Positions 30,527-37,678 of a stretch of 37,678 nucleotides of DNA are shown here, one piece after another (within the stretch, counting starts at the first letter, position 1; each line of letters begins with the position of its first letter). This DNA comes from a virus. The notes beneath the pieces were generated by a model. That model was not told the DNA's origin. It did not search any database and saw only the letters and a list, made by a program, of their open reading frames with translations. Location of the stretch: positions 1 to 37,678 of IMG/VR virus record IMGVR_UViG_3300030099_002710. The stretch is one strand, 5' to 3'. The position numbers were made by a program, and so were the translations under genes.

Positions 30527-31105
30527 ATGGCTAGTTCAGCTACCCCAACAGGTGCAGAACCAGTAGGTTGTATTAGTTCTAATGGTTCCTTTACAGGAAA
30601 AGTTAGACATTACAAAATAGCCTCTGGTTATGGTACCGCTATATTCTATGGAGATTTTGTGAAGATAGTATCTTCCGGTACAGTTGAAAAAGACACCGGC
30701 ACTACTTCATTAACCCCCATAGGAGTATTTGTAGGTGTTTCATACACTGATCCAAATACAAATCAAAAAACATTCTCACAGACATATCCTGCTTCATTAG
30801 CAGCAAGTGATATTAGTGCGTATGTTGTTGATGATCCTTACCTAGAAATGAAAATGCAAGGAGATGCTTCTCTTGCACAGACAGCTTTAGGTAACAATGT
30901 TGCTGTGGTTCAAACCGCAGGAAGCACTACGATTGGTCGTAGTAAAAATGCTGTAGATTCATCTACCATTGCTACAACCAATACATTACCACTTAGAATT
31001 ATGCAGTTCGTAGATGGACCGGATAGTTCTGTTGGTGATTCTTTCACCGATGTCATTGTTAAATTTAATGCAGGACATCAACTCGATAACACAACTGGCG
31101 TTTAA
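30527..31105 (+). CDS. Capsid-associated structural protein (putative decoration), 192 aa
   Basis: Gly/Ser/Thr-rich and strand-rich, with few charges, directly before the coat gene. It starts MASSATPTGAEPVGCISSNG and has repeated valine/threonine strands such as YGDFVKIVSSGTVEKDTG. Such proteins are often head decoration or minor capsid proteins. TATAGGAG precedes the ATG. Confidence 0.72.
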   Translation: MASSATPTGAEPVGCISSNGSFTGKVRHYKIASGYGTAIFYGDFVKIVSSGTVEKDTGTTSLTPIGVFVGVSYTDPNTNQKTFSQTYPASLAASDISAYVVDDPYLEMKMQGDASLAQTALGNNVAVVQTAGSTTIGRSKNAVDSSTIATTNTLPLRIMQFVDGPDSSVGDSFTDVIVKFNAGHQLDNTTGV

Positions 31106-31119
31106 TTTAGGAGAATAAT

Positions 31120-32058
31120 ATGGCTATTTCAAGAGCACAAATGTTAAAAGAACTCCTACCCGGACTTAACGCTTTGTTTGGGATGGAGTATGAAAAGTAT
31201 GAAGACGAGCACACCATGATCTATGAAACTGAAAATTCAGATCGTTCATTCGAGGAAGAAGTTCAGTTAAGTGGATTTGGTCAGGCGGTTGTTAAAGACG
31301 AAGGTTCTGCAATCACTTATGATTCAGCACAAGAGAGCTTTACAGCAAGGTATAACCACGAAACCATTGCTTTAGGTTTTGCAATCACAGAAGAAGCTAT
31401 AGAGGATAATTTATATGATTCTTTATCTGCAAGATATACTAAAGCACTTGCAAGAGCTATGGCTTACACAAAACAAGTCAAAGCTGCATTTCCACTCAAT
31501 AATGGGTTTACAAATAGTTTCCAATCTGGAGATGGAGTAAACTTATTTACCGCAGATGGTGATGGTGTAACTGGTGGTGATGGGCATCCTTTAGTGGATG
31601 GAGGTAAAAACTCTAATAGACCTAGTACAGCAGCAGACCTTAATGAAACTTCTTTAGAAAATGCGATTATTGAAATTGCAGCTTTTAAAGATCAAAGAGG
31701 TTTGAAAATAGCAGCTAGACCAAGAAGACTTCTTGTTCCATCTGCTTTGCAGTTTACTGCAACTAGAATACTAGAAAGTCAATTTAGAACTACTACTTCA
31801 GATAATGATATTAATGCTATCGTAACTAACGGGGCTATACCTGAAGGTTATATGGTAAATCATTATTTCACTGATACTAATGCTTTCTACTTAATCACTG
31901 ATGTTCCTAATGGAATGAAACATTTCAATAGAACAGGCATGGAAACTTCTATGGATGGTGATTTTGATACTGGTAATGTGAGATATAAAGCAAGAGAAAG
32001 ATACTCATTTGGTGTATCTGATCCTCTTGGTATTTACGGATCACCCGGTTCAAGCTAA
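31120..32058 (+). CDS. Major capsid protein
   Basis: The 312-aa protein opens with a helix RAQMLKELLPGLNALFGMEY, then strands FEEEVQLSGFGQAVVKDEG and TARYNHETIALGFAITEEA, a spine-like helix LSARYTKALARAMAYTK, and a C-terminal FGVSDPLGIYGSP. This fits HK97-fold coats of the kind often found in marine phages. It would form the icosahedral shell with the scaffold upstream. AGGAGAATAAT precedes the ATG and a strong terminator follows the gene, so the coat message likely accumulates more than later genes. Confidence 0.9.
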   Translation: MAISRAQMLKELLPGLNALFGMEYEKYEDEHTMIYETENSDRSFEEEVQLSGFGQAVVKDEGSAITYDSAQESFTARYNHETIALGFAITEEAIEDNLYDSLSARYTKALARAMAYTKQVKAAFPLNNGFTNSFQSGDGVNLFTADGDGVTGGDGHPLVDGGKNSNRPSTAADLNETSLENAIIEIAAFKDQRGLKIAARPRRLLVPSALQFTATRILESQFRTTTSDNDINAIVTNGAIPEGYMVNHYFTDTNAFYLITDVPNGMKHFNRTGMETSMDGDFDTGNVRYKARERYSFGVSDPLGIYGSPGSS

Positions 32059-32064
32059 ACTTAT

Positions 32065-32089
32065 AGGGGAGCAATAGCTCCCCTTTTTT
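32065..32089 (+). terminator. Rho-independent terminator after the coat gene
   Basis: GGGGAGC-AATA-GCTCCCC, a 7-bp stem with a 4-nt loop (eight pairs if the flanking A-T is counted), runs into TTTTTT. It begins seven bases after the coat stop. The clearest terminator in the window; partial read-through would feed the genes downstream. Confidence 0.9.
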
Positions 32090-32174
32090 CGTATCTAGGG
32101 ATTTTATTAATTGTCTATCAACTGCCCTAGCAGACTTTGCCAAGATGATAGATATTTTCTTTTAGGAGAAATAA

Positions 32175-32699
32175 ATGGCTAACTCAACTTTTACTGGACC
32201 AGTTAGGTCCGAAAATGGCTTTACAGTCATTTCAAAAAATTCAACAACAGGTGCCGTAACCACTGAATTTACTTTTGATGGTGATGGTATGAAGGTTGCA
32301 CCTGTAGCTTTAACTGATGCAGATACAACACTAACAGCAACAGCAAATGGTGGTCGTATCAATGTAGTTCCAGCTATTACAGGTAATAGAACTCTTACAT
32401 TACCAAGCCCTGCTGCCGGTGTTTATTTTAAATTTATTTATGGCGGTGCAGCAGAAGAAACAGAAAACCTTATTATTGATACAGGTTCAGATACTAATTT
32501 CTTCTTGGGTGGAATAATTCATTTAGATTCTAATGCAGATAATGTTTCTGTTTATGCTGATGGCGACTCAAACTCCATTCTTACTTTAACTGACTTTGGT
32601 TTATTTGAAATCAATATCTTAGGTAAAGATTCAACGAATTGGTATATTTGGGGCAATCAAGAAGGTGCTGATGCTCCAGCATTTACTGACCAATCTTAA
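32175..32699 (+). CDS. Hypothetical structural protein, 174 aa
   Basis: A strand-rich, low-charge protein: MANSTFTGPVRSENGFTVIS, a TAVTL-type middle and NRTLTLPSPAAGVYFKFIYG, ending with NWYIWGNQEGADAPAF. The pattern suits a virion decoration or fiber-like surface protein. TTTTAGGAG precedes the ATG. The 85 bp between the coat terminator and this gene also holds CTAGGG/CCCTAG arms (32095-32100, 32124-32129). Confidence 0.75.
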   Translation: MANSTFTGPVRSENGFTVISKNSTTGAVTTEFTFDGDGMKVAPVALTDADTTLTATANGGRINVVPAITGNRTLTLPSPAAGVYFKFIYGGAAEETENLIIDTGSDTNFFLGGIIHLDSNADNVSVYADGDSNSILTLTDFGLFEINILGKDSTNWYIWGNQEGADAPAFTDQS

Positions 32700-32712
32700 T
32701 TGGGAGTAAATT

Positions 32713-33123
32713 ATGGCTGACGCAGTAACATCAACAACTATTCTTGATAGTGATAAAGATTTTATAGTTCAGCTTACAAATGTTAGCGATGGCACAGGTG
32801 AAAGTGCTGTCGCTAAAGTTGATGTAAGTTCTTTAAATTCTAGTTCAGTAGCAGGATTAACTTGTACTGGTGTGAAGTTATTAAAAGTTTATTACTCTAT
32901 TTTAGGTTTTACTAAAATAGGTTTATTCTGGAACGCATCATCAGATACATTATGCTTAGAGTTAAATCCAAGCACTGATGGAGTTTTAGATTTTTCACCT
33001 TTTGGTGGATTAAGAAACACATCAGGGTCAGGTAAAAATGGAGATATTAATCTTACAACTACAGGACATAGTTCTGGAGATACATATCTTATTATTTTAC
33101 ATTGTATTAAATCATTTGACTAA
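32713..33123 (+). CDS. Hypothetical structural protein, 136 aa
   Basis: Another strand-rich protein (DKDFIVQLTNVSDGTG, VAGLTCTGVKLLKVYYS), with a Gly/Ser turn near the end and HCIKSFD as terminus. It is 13 bp after its neighbour with GGGAG before the ATG. Its composition suggests virion surface or head protein; family not recognised. Confidence 0.75.
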   Translation: MADAVTSTTILDSDKDFIVQLTNVSDGTGESAVAKVDVSSLNSSSVAGLTCTGVKLLKVYYSILGFTKIGLFWNASSDTLCLELNPSTDGVLDFSPFGGLRNTSGSGKNGDINLTTTGHSSGDTYLIILHCIKSFD

Positions 33124-33131
33124 GGTAAATT

Positions 33132-33365
33132 ATGTCTTATAGAAAAGAAGAAAACGGACACTTTATGAATGGTGATCCGGCATTTTTAATTTGGAATGGA
33201 GAAGAACTAGTAGCTGGTCCTATACGAGAAAAGGAAGCTGACGCTATGCTAAAGGAACTAAAGCCTACAGCTAAGAAAGCCCCTGCTAAAAAGACCACTG
33301 CTAAGAAAGCTCCTGTTAAAAAATCAACAACAAAAAAGGTGAAAAAAAATGACAAAAAAAAGTAA
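33132..33365 (+). CDS. Small basic protein with histone-H1-like Lys/Ala tail, 77 aa
   Basis: The N-terminal ~45 residues are compact (GDPAFLIWNGEELVAGPIRE), and the tail is repeated AKKAPAKKTTAKKAP and similar, nearly all Lys, Ala, Pro and Thr. Such tails bind DNA without sequence preference. First of five consecutive small basic genes, so a role in DNA condensation within the head is possible. It overlaps the next gene by 17 bp. Confidence 0.8.
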   Translation: MSYRKEENGHFMNGDPAFLIWNGEELVAGPIREKEADAMLKELKPTAKKAPAKKTTAKKAPVKKSTTKKVKKNDKKK

Positions 33366-33564
33366 ATACGCATCAAAAATGAAAGGCGGTAAAAATACTA
33401 AATACTCATCAAAAATGAGAGGTGGTAAGAATACCAAATACTCGTCAAAGATGAGAGGTGGTAAGAATACTAAATACTCATCAAAAATGAGAGGTGGAAA
33501 AAATACTAAAATGACACCTACTTTCAACGAAGTTATTAAGAAAAAGGTTGGCGGTAGAGTTTAG
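33349..33564 (+). CDS. Repeat protein with four 12-residue basic units, 71 aa
   Basis: Four tandem units of the form KYSSKMRGGKNT fill residues 6-53, flanked by MTKKS and a Lys-rich end with VIKKKVGGRV. The repeat is also nearly perfect at DNA level. Only Lys, Arg, Gly, Ser, Tyr, Met, Asn and Thr are used, so it should be unstructured and DNA or RNA binding. Repeat number may vary among relatives. Confidence 0.8.
   Translation: MTKKSKYASKMKGGKNTKYSSKMRGGKNTKYSSKMRGGKNTKYSSKMRGGKNTKMTPTFNEVIKKKVGGRV
33364..33507 (+). repeat. Four tandem 36-bp repeats within the 71-aa gene
   Basis: Units at 33364-33399, 33400-33435, 33436-33471 and 33472-33507; the last three differ at only a few positions. 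They stay in frame and encode 12 residues each. No spacers, so not CRISPR. Confidence 0.92.
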
Positions 33565-33566
33565 TA

Positions 33567-33878
33567 GTGAGCCGAGCTTCTAAAGACTCGAGATTAAAAA
33601 GAGCAGGTGTATCGGGGTATAATAAACCAAAGCGTACCCCGAACCATCCTAAAAAATCTCATATAGTTGTTGCAAAAGAAGGCAACAAAATAAAAACTAT
33701 TAGATTTGGACAGCAAGGCAAAAAGGTTGGAACATTATCAGGAACTGCTGGTAAACCTAAGAAAGGTGAATCAAAACGCATGAAAGCTAAAAGAAAATCT
33801 TTTAAAGCTAGACATGGTAAGAACATCAAGAAAGGTAAAATGTCAGCAGCTTATTGGGCGGATAAAGTTAAATGGTAA
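33567..33878 (+). CDS. Small very basic protein, 103 aa
   Basis: A GTG start two bases after the previous stop. The protein is Lys/Arg-rich throughout (MSRASKDSRLKRAG, later KGESKRMKAKRKSFKARHG), with one strand-rich part SHIVVAKEGNKIKTIRFG near the middle, and ends AAYWADKVKW. The N-terminal RLKRAGVSGYNKPKRTP pattern is common in marine phage proteins next to terminase or head genes. Likely DNA binding; specific role unknown. Confidence 0.8.
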   Translation: MSRASKDSRLKRAGVSGYNKPKRTPNHPKKSHIVVAKEGNKIKTIRFGQQGKKVGTLSGTAGKPKKGESKRMKAKRKSFKARHGKNIKKGKMSAAYWADKVKW

Positions 33879-33991
33879 TGTCAAGAACTGCTTTTAGACA
33901 AAGCACACTAAAAGCACCAGCATCAAAAAAAAATAAAGTTCCACATAGAACAAATGAGAAGCAAAAAAGACCCAAAAAAAGGAACAGGTAA
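33878..33991 (+). CDS. Tiny basic protein, 37 aa
   Basis: TAATG links it to the previous gene (an ATG six bases earlier in the same frame is possible). The product MSRTAFRQSTLKAPASKKNK then runs on with Lys, Arg and Asn to the stop, net charge strongly positive. It overlaps the next frame by 38 bp. Short but in register with the basic gene cluster; moderately sure it is expressed. Confidence 0.5.
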   Translation: MSRTAFRQSTLKAPASKKNKVPHRTNEKQKRPKKRNR

Positions 33992-34241
33992 AAAACCTAA
34001 AGGCTCTGGTCGTAGGTTATATACTGATGAAAATCCAAAAGATACTGTAGGAATTAAGTTTGCTACACCTGCTGATGCTAGAGCAACAGTTGCAAAAGTA
34101 AAAAAAATTAAAAAACCTTTTGCTAGAAAAATACAAATACTTACAGTCGGAGAGCAAAGAGCTAAGGTTATGGGTAAGAATCAAGTAGTAAGTATATTTA
34201 AAAAAGGCAAAGAAGCTATTAGGAGACAGCATGGCAAGTAG
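33954..34241 (+). CDS. Small basic protein, 95 aa
   Basis: The N-terminus is a disordered basic stretch (MRSKKDPKKGTGKKPKGSGR) leading into an ordered alpha/beta part: TVGIKFATPADARATVAKV, KKPFARKIQILTVGEQRAKV and a terminal helix FKKGKEAIRRQHGK. I recall this pattern from marine phages; function unknown. No clear ribosome site; it probably depends on coupling to the overlapping 37-aa frame. It overlaps the next gene by 11 bp. Confidence 0.8.
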   Translation: MRSKKDPKKGTGKKPKGSGRRLYTDENPKDTVGIKFATPADARATVAKVKKIKKPFARKIQILTVGEQRAKVMGKNQVVSIFKKGKEAIRRQHGK

Positions 34242-34923
34242 CGGTACAACAGCATTTAATTTAGATTTATCTGATATTATAGAAGAAGCATATGAATTAT
34301 GCGGACTAGAAATGCGTTCAGGCTATGACTATAGAACAGCTAGACGAGCCTTAGATTTATTATTTCTTGAGTGGCAAAACAAAGGCACTAACTTATTTAC
34401 TATAACTGAAGGCACACAAGCATTAACAGAAGGCACAGCATCTTATAATTTAGGCACAGATGTTTTAGAGATAGTAGAGGCTTTTATAAGAACAGATGCT
34501 AGTGATACATCAAAACAATTTGATCAAAATCTCAGAAGAATTTCTGTAAGTGAATATACACATATAGCTAATAAATTATCTAAAGGTAAACCTAGTTTAT
34601 ATTATTTAGATAAAGGAGTTACATTTCCCACTTTAACATTATGGAATACTCCTGATGGTGTAGAGACTTATACTTGTCATTATTATTATATTAAAAAAAT
34701 AGAAGATACCGGAGAACCAGCTTCAAATAATGCTGGAGTGCCAACAAGGTATATACCATGTATGACATATGGTTTAGCTTATAATATAGCCTGTAAGAAA
34801 GAAAAAGCTATGCCAAGAATACCAATGTTAAAACAAAGATATTTAGAATTGTGGAATGAAGTTAGTGATGCTGATAGAGAAAGAGCATCAGTAAAATTTG
34901 TTCCTTATAGTTTTTATAATTAG
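34231..34923 (+). CDS. Head-tail connector / tail adaptor protein (putative), 230 aa
   Basis: The N-terminal helix LDLSDIIEEAYELCGLEM and RALDLLFLEWQNKGTNLF are followed by a strand-rich middle around YNLGTDVLEIVEAFIRT, and a C-terminal helical part KKEKAMPRIPMLKQRYLELW. This helical-bundle plus C-terminal tail order is typical of adaptor proteins that bind under the portal (P22 gp4-like in role). AGGAGACAGC precedes the ATG. Confidence 0.75.
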   Translation: MASSGTTAFNLDLSDIIEEAYELCGLEMRSGYDYRTARRALDLLFLEWQNKGTNLFTITEGTQALTEGTASYNLGTDVLEIVEAFIRTDASDTSKQFDQNLRRISVSEYTHIANKLSKGKPSLYYLDKGVTFPTLTLWNTPDGVETYTCHYYYIKKIEDTGEPASNNAGVPTRYIPCMTYGLAYNIACKKEKAMPRIPMLKQRYLELWNEVSDADRERASVKFVPYSFYN

Positions 34924-34924
34924 T

Positions 34925-35767
34925 ATGTATGCTCAAGGTAGAAAAGCATTAGGAATATGCGATAGATGTGGTTTTACATATAAACTAAAAGAACTCAGGT
35001 ATGAGGTTGAAAATAAAACTAGAAATGGTTTAAGAGTTTGTCCTGAGTGTTTTGATCCAGATCAACCACAGTTTGATGTTAATATAATATCAACGATTGA
35101 TCCTCAGGCATTGTATGATGCAAGAGTAGATACAGGAGAAGACGCATCAACAAGATTATTTGCTTTTGATCCTGTAGGTGGCGGTATAACAGCTTTAGGA
35201 TCAAGAACAGTTGGTTTGGATATGAGAGGTGAGTTAGGCACAATAACTTTATCTGGAGTAGTTACAACAACCCCTTCTCCATCTCCAACTCCAGCACCTA
35301 CTCCAGCACCTACTCCAGCACCATCTGATACAGCAACTCCAACAGCAGTTACTGGAACAGCAAATGTTGGATCAGTAACTATTGTAGTTCCTTCAGTTAC
35401 TACTTATACAGTAACTGTAGTAGGAGGTAATCCTTCAGATCATCCTTATTATAATGTAGGCTCATCAAATAAATTTGCTATTAATGGTTATACTTCTGCT
35501 GCTTATGTTAATTTAACATTATCAGAAGGTAGTATTTATAGATTTGATCAATCTGATTCCTCAAATAGTGGACATCCTTTAAGATTTTCTACTACTCCTA
35601 ATGGAACACATGGTGGCGGTTCAGAATATACAACAGGAGTAACTACTTCAGGAACACCCGGTTCTTCAGGTGCATATTCACAAATAGAAATAGCATCTGG
35701 TGCTCCAACATTATATTATTATTGTACAAATCATTCAGGTATGGGAGCACAGATAAATACAACATGA
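34925..35767 (+). CDS. Zinc ribbon, Pro/Thr linker and cupredoxin-like domain fusion
   Basis: The ATG at 34925, one base after the previous stop, gives 280 aa; an earlier frame start overlaps that gene. Three parts are visible. A zinc ribbon has C12-x2-C15 and C39-x2-C42. A Pro/Thr/Ala linker lies around 115-138 (PTPAPTPAPTPAP). The C-terminal domain is strand-rich and carries H217, then C267-x2-H270-x2-M273, the four ligands of a type 1 copper site with the short C-x2-H-x2-M loop known from amicyanin. Location among connector genes makes it a structural protein. Cupredoxin folds can serve purely as adhesion domains, but all copper ligands are kept here. Confidence 0.75.
   Translation: MYAQGRKALGICDRCGFTYKLKELRYEVENKTRNGLRVCPECFDPDQPQFDVNIISTIDPQALYDARVDTGEDASTRLFAFDPVGGGITALGSRTVGLDMRGELGTITLSGVVTTTPSPSPTPAPTPAPTPAPSDTATPTAVTGTANVGSVTIVVPSVTTYTVTVVGGNPSDHPYYNVGSSNKFAINGYTSAAYVNLTLSEGSIYRFDQSDSSNSGHPLRFSTTPNGTHGGGSEYTTGVTTSGTPGSSGAYSQIEIASGAPTLYYYCTNHSGMGAQINTT
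35291..35323 (+). repeat. 12-bp coding repeat (CCAGCACCTACT)
   Basis: Two full copies and a partial one encode the PAPT linker of the cupredoxin-like protein. Confidence 0.85.
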
Positions 35768-36405
35768 CATATTTAGAATTAAAAAACTTAGTGCAAAATT
35801 ATTTAGAAAATACAGAAACTCAATTTGTTTCTGATTTACCTAATTTAATTAAACAAGCTGAAGAAAGAATATTAAAAACAATTAATCTTCCTGTATTTAG
35901 AAAAAATGTAAGCGGAACATTTACATCGGGAAATCAGTATCTTGCAACACCATCTGACTTTCTTGATAATTTTTCATTATCATTTACAAACTCAAATGAA
36001 CAAACATTTTTATTATATAAAGATGTAAATTTTATTAGAGAAGCATATCCTAATTCTACTACTGTAGGATTACCAAAACATTATGCTTTATTTGATGATA
36101 CAACTTTTATAGTAGGACCAACGCCAAACAATAATTTTTCTGTTGAATTACATTATTTTTATAGACCAGCATCAATAACAGATGGTGCAGATAGTGGAAC
36201 AACATGGCTTTCAACTAATGCAAAAAATGCTTTATTATATGGAACACTACTTGAATCATATGTATATATGAAAGGTGATCCTGATATGATGTCTTTATAT
36301 GAAAAAAGATTTTTAGAAGCCTTAGTAAGATTAAAAAATCTTGGCGAAGGCGATAATACTGTTGATACTTATAGAGATGATGTTGTAAGAACACAAAGGA
36401 CATAA
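35764..36405 (+). CDS. Tail/connector structural protein (putative), 213 aa
   Basis: ATGA overlap with the previous gene fixes the start at 35764. The helical N-terminus LKNLVQNYLENTETQFVSDL and KQAEERILKTINLPVFRK lead to a strand-rich central part with QYLATPSDFLDNFSL, then FVIGP-like and YFYRPASITDG, and a helical end MMSLYEKRFLEALVRLKNL. I recall this organisation in adaptor or neck proteins next to a P22-like portal. No enzymatic motif. Confidence 0.78.
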   Translation: MTYLELKNLVQNYLENTETQFVSDLPNLIKQAEERILKTINLPVFRKNVSGTFTSGNQYLATPSDFLDNFSLSFTNSNEQTFLLYKDVNFIREAYPNSTTVGLPKHYALFDDTTFIVGPTPNNNFSVELHYFYRPASITDGADSGTTWLSTNAKNALLYGTLLESYVYMKGDPDMMSLYEKRFLEALVRLKNLGEGDNTVDTYRDDVVRTQRT

Positions 36406-36695
36406 TGTTTACTGTAGATGTAGAATCAACAATAGGTGATGTAGTTGTAGAAACTACACAAAATAAAGGTTTAAGTCCTGAATATTGGACTGAAAGAATA
36501 GTAAATAAAATTGTTAGTATAAGTGATAATGCTGATCCTATGGTGAAAGCACAAGCACAAGCATTTAAAGAATCTATACAAACAGTTATTTTACTTTACA
36601 TGAAACAAGCTATAGCAAGTGATAGAGCTACTGTAGCAGGTTTATTAGACAAACAAGGTCATAAAGATATGGCTGATATTATTAGGAGACTGTAA
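36405..36695 (+). CDS. Small hypothetical protein, 96 aa
   Basis: TAATG coupling to the previous gene. The protein is helical: LSPEYWTERIVNKIVSISDN, KAQAQAFKESIQTVILLYMK, and a C-terminal LLDKQGHKDMADIIRRL. This small all-helical type is common beside tail genes in marine phages. Not enzymatic as far as can be seen. Confidence 0.8.
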   Translation: MFTVDVESTIGDVVVETTQNKGLSPEYWTERIVNKIVSISDNADPMVKAQAQAFKESIQTVILLYMKQAIASDRATVAGLLDKQGHKDMADIIRRL

Positions 36696-37126
36696 TGGCA
36701 ATTTCACAAGCTATGTGTACATCATTTAAAAAAGAACTTTTAGAGGGTGTGCATAATTTTAAAAACTCAGGTGGTAGTACATTCAATTTAGCACTTTATA
36801 CAAGTAGTGCTAGTTTAGATGCATCTACTACTGCATATACTTCATCTAATGAGTCATCAGGTACAAACTACACTGCTAAAGGTGCAGCTTTAACAAGAGT
36901 TGACCCAACAACATCAGGCACTACTGCATTTACTGATTTTGCAGATTTAACATTTTCTAATGCAACAGTAACAGCCAATGGTTGTTTGATATTTAATGAA
37001 TCAGCCTCAGGTGATCCAGCAGTTTGCGTTTTAGCATTTGGTGGTGATAAAACATCTACAGCAGGTGATTTTACTATTCAATTTCCTACAGCAGACGCAT
37101 CTAACGCAATTATAAGAATAGCTTAA
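36695..37126 (+). CDS. Tail-associated structural protein (putative), 143 aa
   Basis: TAATG coupling again; TTAGGAGACTG precedes the ATG. Strand-rich and Thr/Ser/Ala-rich (FNLALYTSSASLDASTTAY), ending with DFTIQFPTADASNAIIRIA. The fold looks like a single beta domain of a tail or fiber component. No catalytic residues. Confidence 0.75.
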   Translation: MAISQAMCTSFKKELLEGVHNFKNSGGSTFNLALYTSSASLDASTTAYTSSNESSGTNYTAKGAALTRVDPTTSGTTAFTDFADLTFSNATVTANGCLIFNESASGDPAVCVLAFGGDKTSTAGDFTIQFPTADASNAIIRIA

Positions 37127-37127
37127 T

Positions 37128-37658
37128 ATGGCTGATATTACAGGTTGGGGTAGAGGCACTTGGGGTCAAGCTGGGTGGGGAAATCCTATACCTGTAGAAG
37201 TTACTGGAGTAGTAGGCACAACTGCTATCACATCAGTTGCAGTAAGTGCTGGTGGTGATGTAGGAGTTACTGGTGTAGCAGGAACAAGTGCATTAGGTAC
37301 AGAATCCTTAGTAACAAACAATAATTTATCAGTTACAGGTCAAGCTGGAACAGGTGCAACAGGAAGTGTATCTGTAAATGCAGCAGCAGTAACAGGCGTA
37401 TCTGCGGTAGCATCAACTTTAAACTTAGGTGATGAAACTTTAATCACTAACAACAATCTTAGCGTTACAGGTTTAGCAGGTACATCAGCATTAAATTCAA
37501 TTACAACACAAGCAAATGCAGATGTAGATGTAACTGGAAATCAAGGAACAACAGATTTAACAGGAGTAAATGTTTGGAGTTTAATTGACGATTCTCAAAC
37601 ACCTAATTACTCTATAATTAGTACAACACAAAATCCAAATTGGAAGGAAGTAGCATAA
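37128..37658 (+). CDS. Repeat-rich tail/fiber-like protein, 176 aa
   Basis: After a Trp/Gly-rich start (WGRGTWGQAGWGNP) come repeated units of about 25-30 residues with VTG-(x)-AGT and TNNNLSVTG, at roughly residues 25-140, each alternating Val/Thr strands and Gly/Ala turns. The last ~30 residues (VWSLIDDSQTPNYSIIS onward) are different. Repeated beta units are usual for fibers or tail adhesion proteins, and recombination among units could change length. It lies one base after its neighbour's stop. Confidence 0.78.
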   Translation: MADITGWGRGTWGQAGWGNPIPVEVTGVVGTTAITSVAVSAGGDVGVTGVAGTSALGTESLVTNNNLSVTGQAGTGATGSVSVNAAAVTGVSAVASTLNLGDETLITNNNLSVTGLAGTSALNSITTQANADVDVTGNQGTTDLTGVNVWSLIDDSQTPNYSIISTTQNPNWKEVA

Positions 37659-37659
37659 T

Positions 37660-37678
37660 ATGGCAACTTATGTAAATA
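37660..37678 (+). CDS. Start of a further late gene, cut by window end
   Basis: ATG at 37660 opens a frame reading MATYVN, one base after the previous stop, in the same tightly packed style. I recall tail proteins of marine phages that begin this way, but six residues prove nothing. Confidence 0.5.

Noticed and set aside
33364-33507. 36-bp periodic repeat as a possible CRISPR array
   Set aside because: Units abut without spacers, are in frame, and encode a conserved 12-residue motif.
33324-33527. Minus-strand frame with repeated LVFLPPLIFDEY units
   Set aside because: Mirror of the tandem 36-bp repeat; antisense artefact.

Overview
The window looks like most of a tailed-phage genome. It is AT-rich (roughly one third G+C by eye), densely packed, and has no rRNA, tRNA, integrase, transposase or CRISPR array. 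The host is not encoded. An alphaproteobacterial-type SOS operator (GTTC-N7-GTTC) and the strong AT bias suggest a marine alphaproteobacterium, possibly SAR11-like; this is inference. Gene content (large portal, HK97-type coat, small connector proteins, a giant polyvalent protein, no tape-measure gene seen) fits a podovirus-like phage of the kind common in marine metagenomes. Both ends cut through structural genes, so the window is probably one linearised piece of a circularly permuted or incomplete assembly.

Layout. (1) 1-7660, plus strand: the 3' part of a very large polyvalent protein with an HExxH metallopeptidase-like motif, an ADP-ribosyltransferase-like region, a zeta-toxin-like P-loop kinase and a long helical C-terminus. 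(2) 7807-13263, minus strand: a tightly overlapping operon for recombination and nucleic-acid processing (PD-(D/E)XK nuclease, ERF annealing protein, SSB-like protein, HNH and GIY-YIG nucleases, small unknowns). (3) 13337-15912, plus strand: a short operon with a T7 gp4/Twinkle-like primase-helicase. (4) 15866-22584, minus strand: an accessory operon of small genes around a MoxR-type AAA+ ATPase, a DUF3150-like protein and an HExxH/VWA-like protein, ending in a ribbon-helix-helix regulator. (5) 22585-23231: a 647-bp gene-free stretch, about 50% G+C in its core and rich in inverted repeats, bounded by a leftward and a rightward promoter candidate. (6) 23232-37678, plus strand: the late module with small terminase, LexA-like winged helix, large terminase, portal, GroES-like protein, scaffold, coat, decoration-like proteins, five small very basic proteins, connectors, a zinc-ribbon/cupredoxin-like fusion and tail-associated proteins.

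How it fits together. Recombination proteins and the primase-helicase would serve replication; no DNA polymerase is present, so host polymerase is the likely partner unless the gene lies outside. The late operon packages DNA and builds the virion. The polyvalent protein probably ends the late operon on the circular map and could be delivered with the DNA.

The least explained parts are regulatory or accessory: a LexA box over a consensus -10 in front of a LexA-like gene; a recurrent palindromic leader (ATTAA-N4-TTAAT type) just upstream of at least five genes; two arrays of CTAG palindromes in front of the primase and large-terminase genes; a G-run tract and a direct repeat around the small-terminase gene; the structured region at 22618-23048; and the ATPase/DUF3150/VWA operon. 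All functional statements come from reading motifs; no database search was run.
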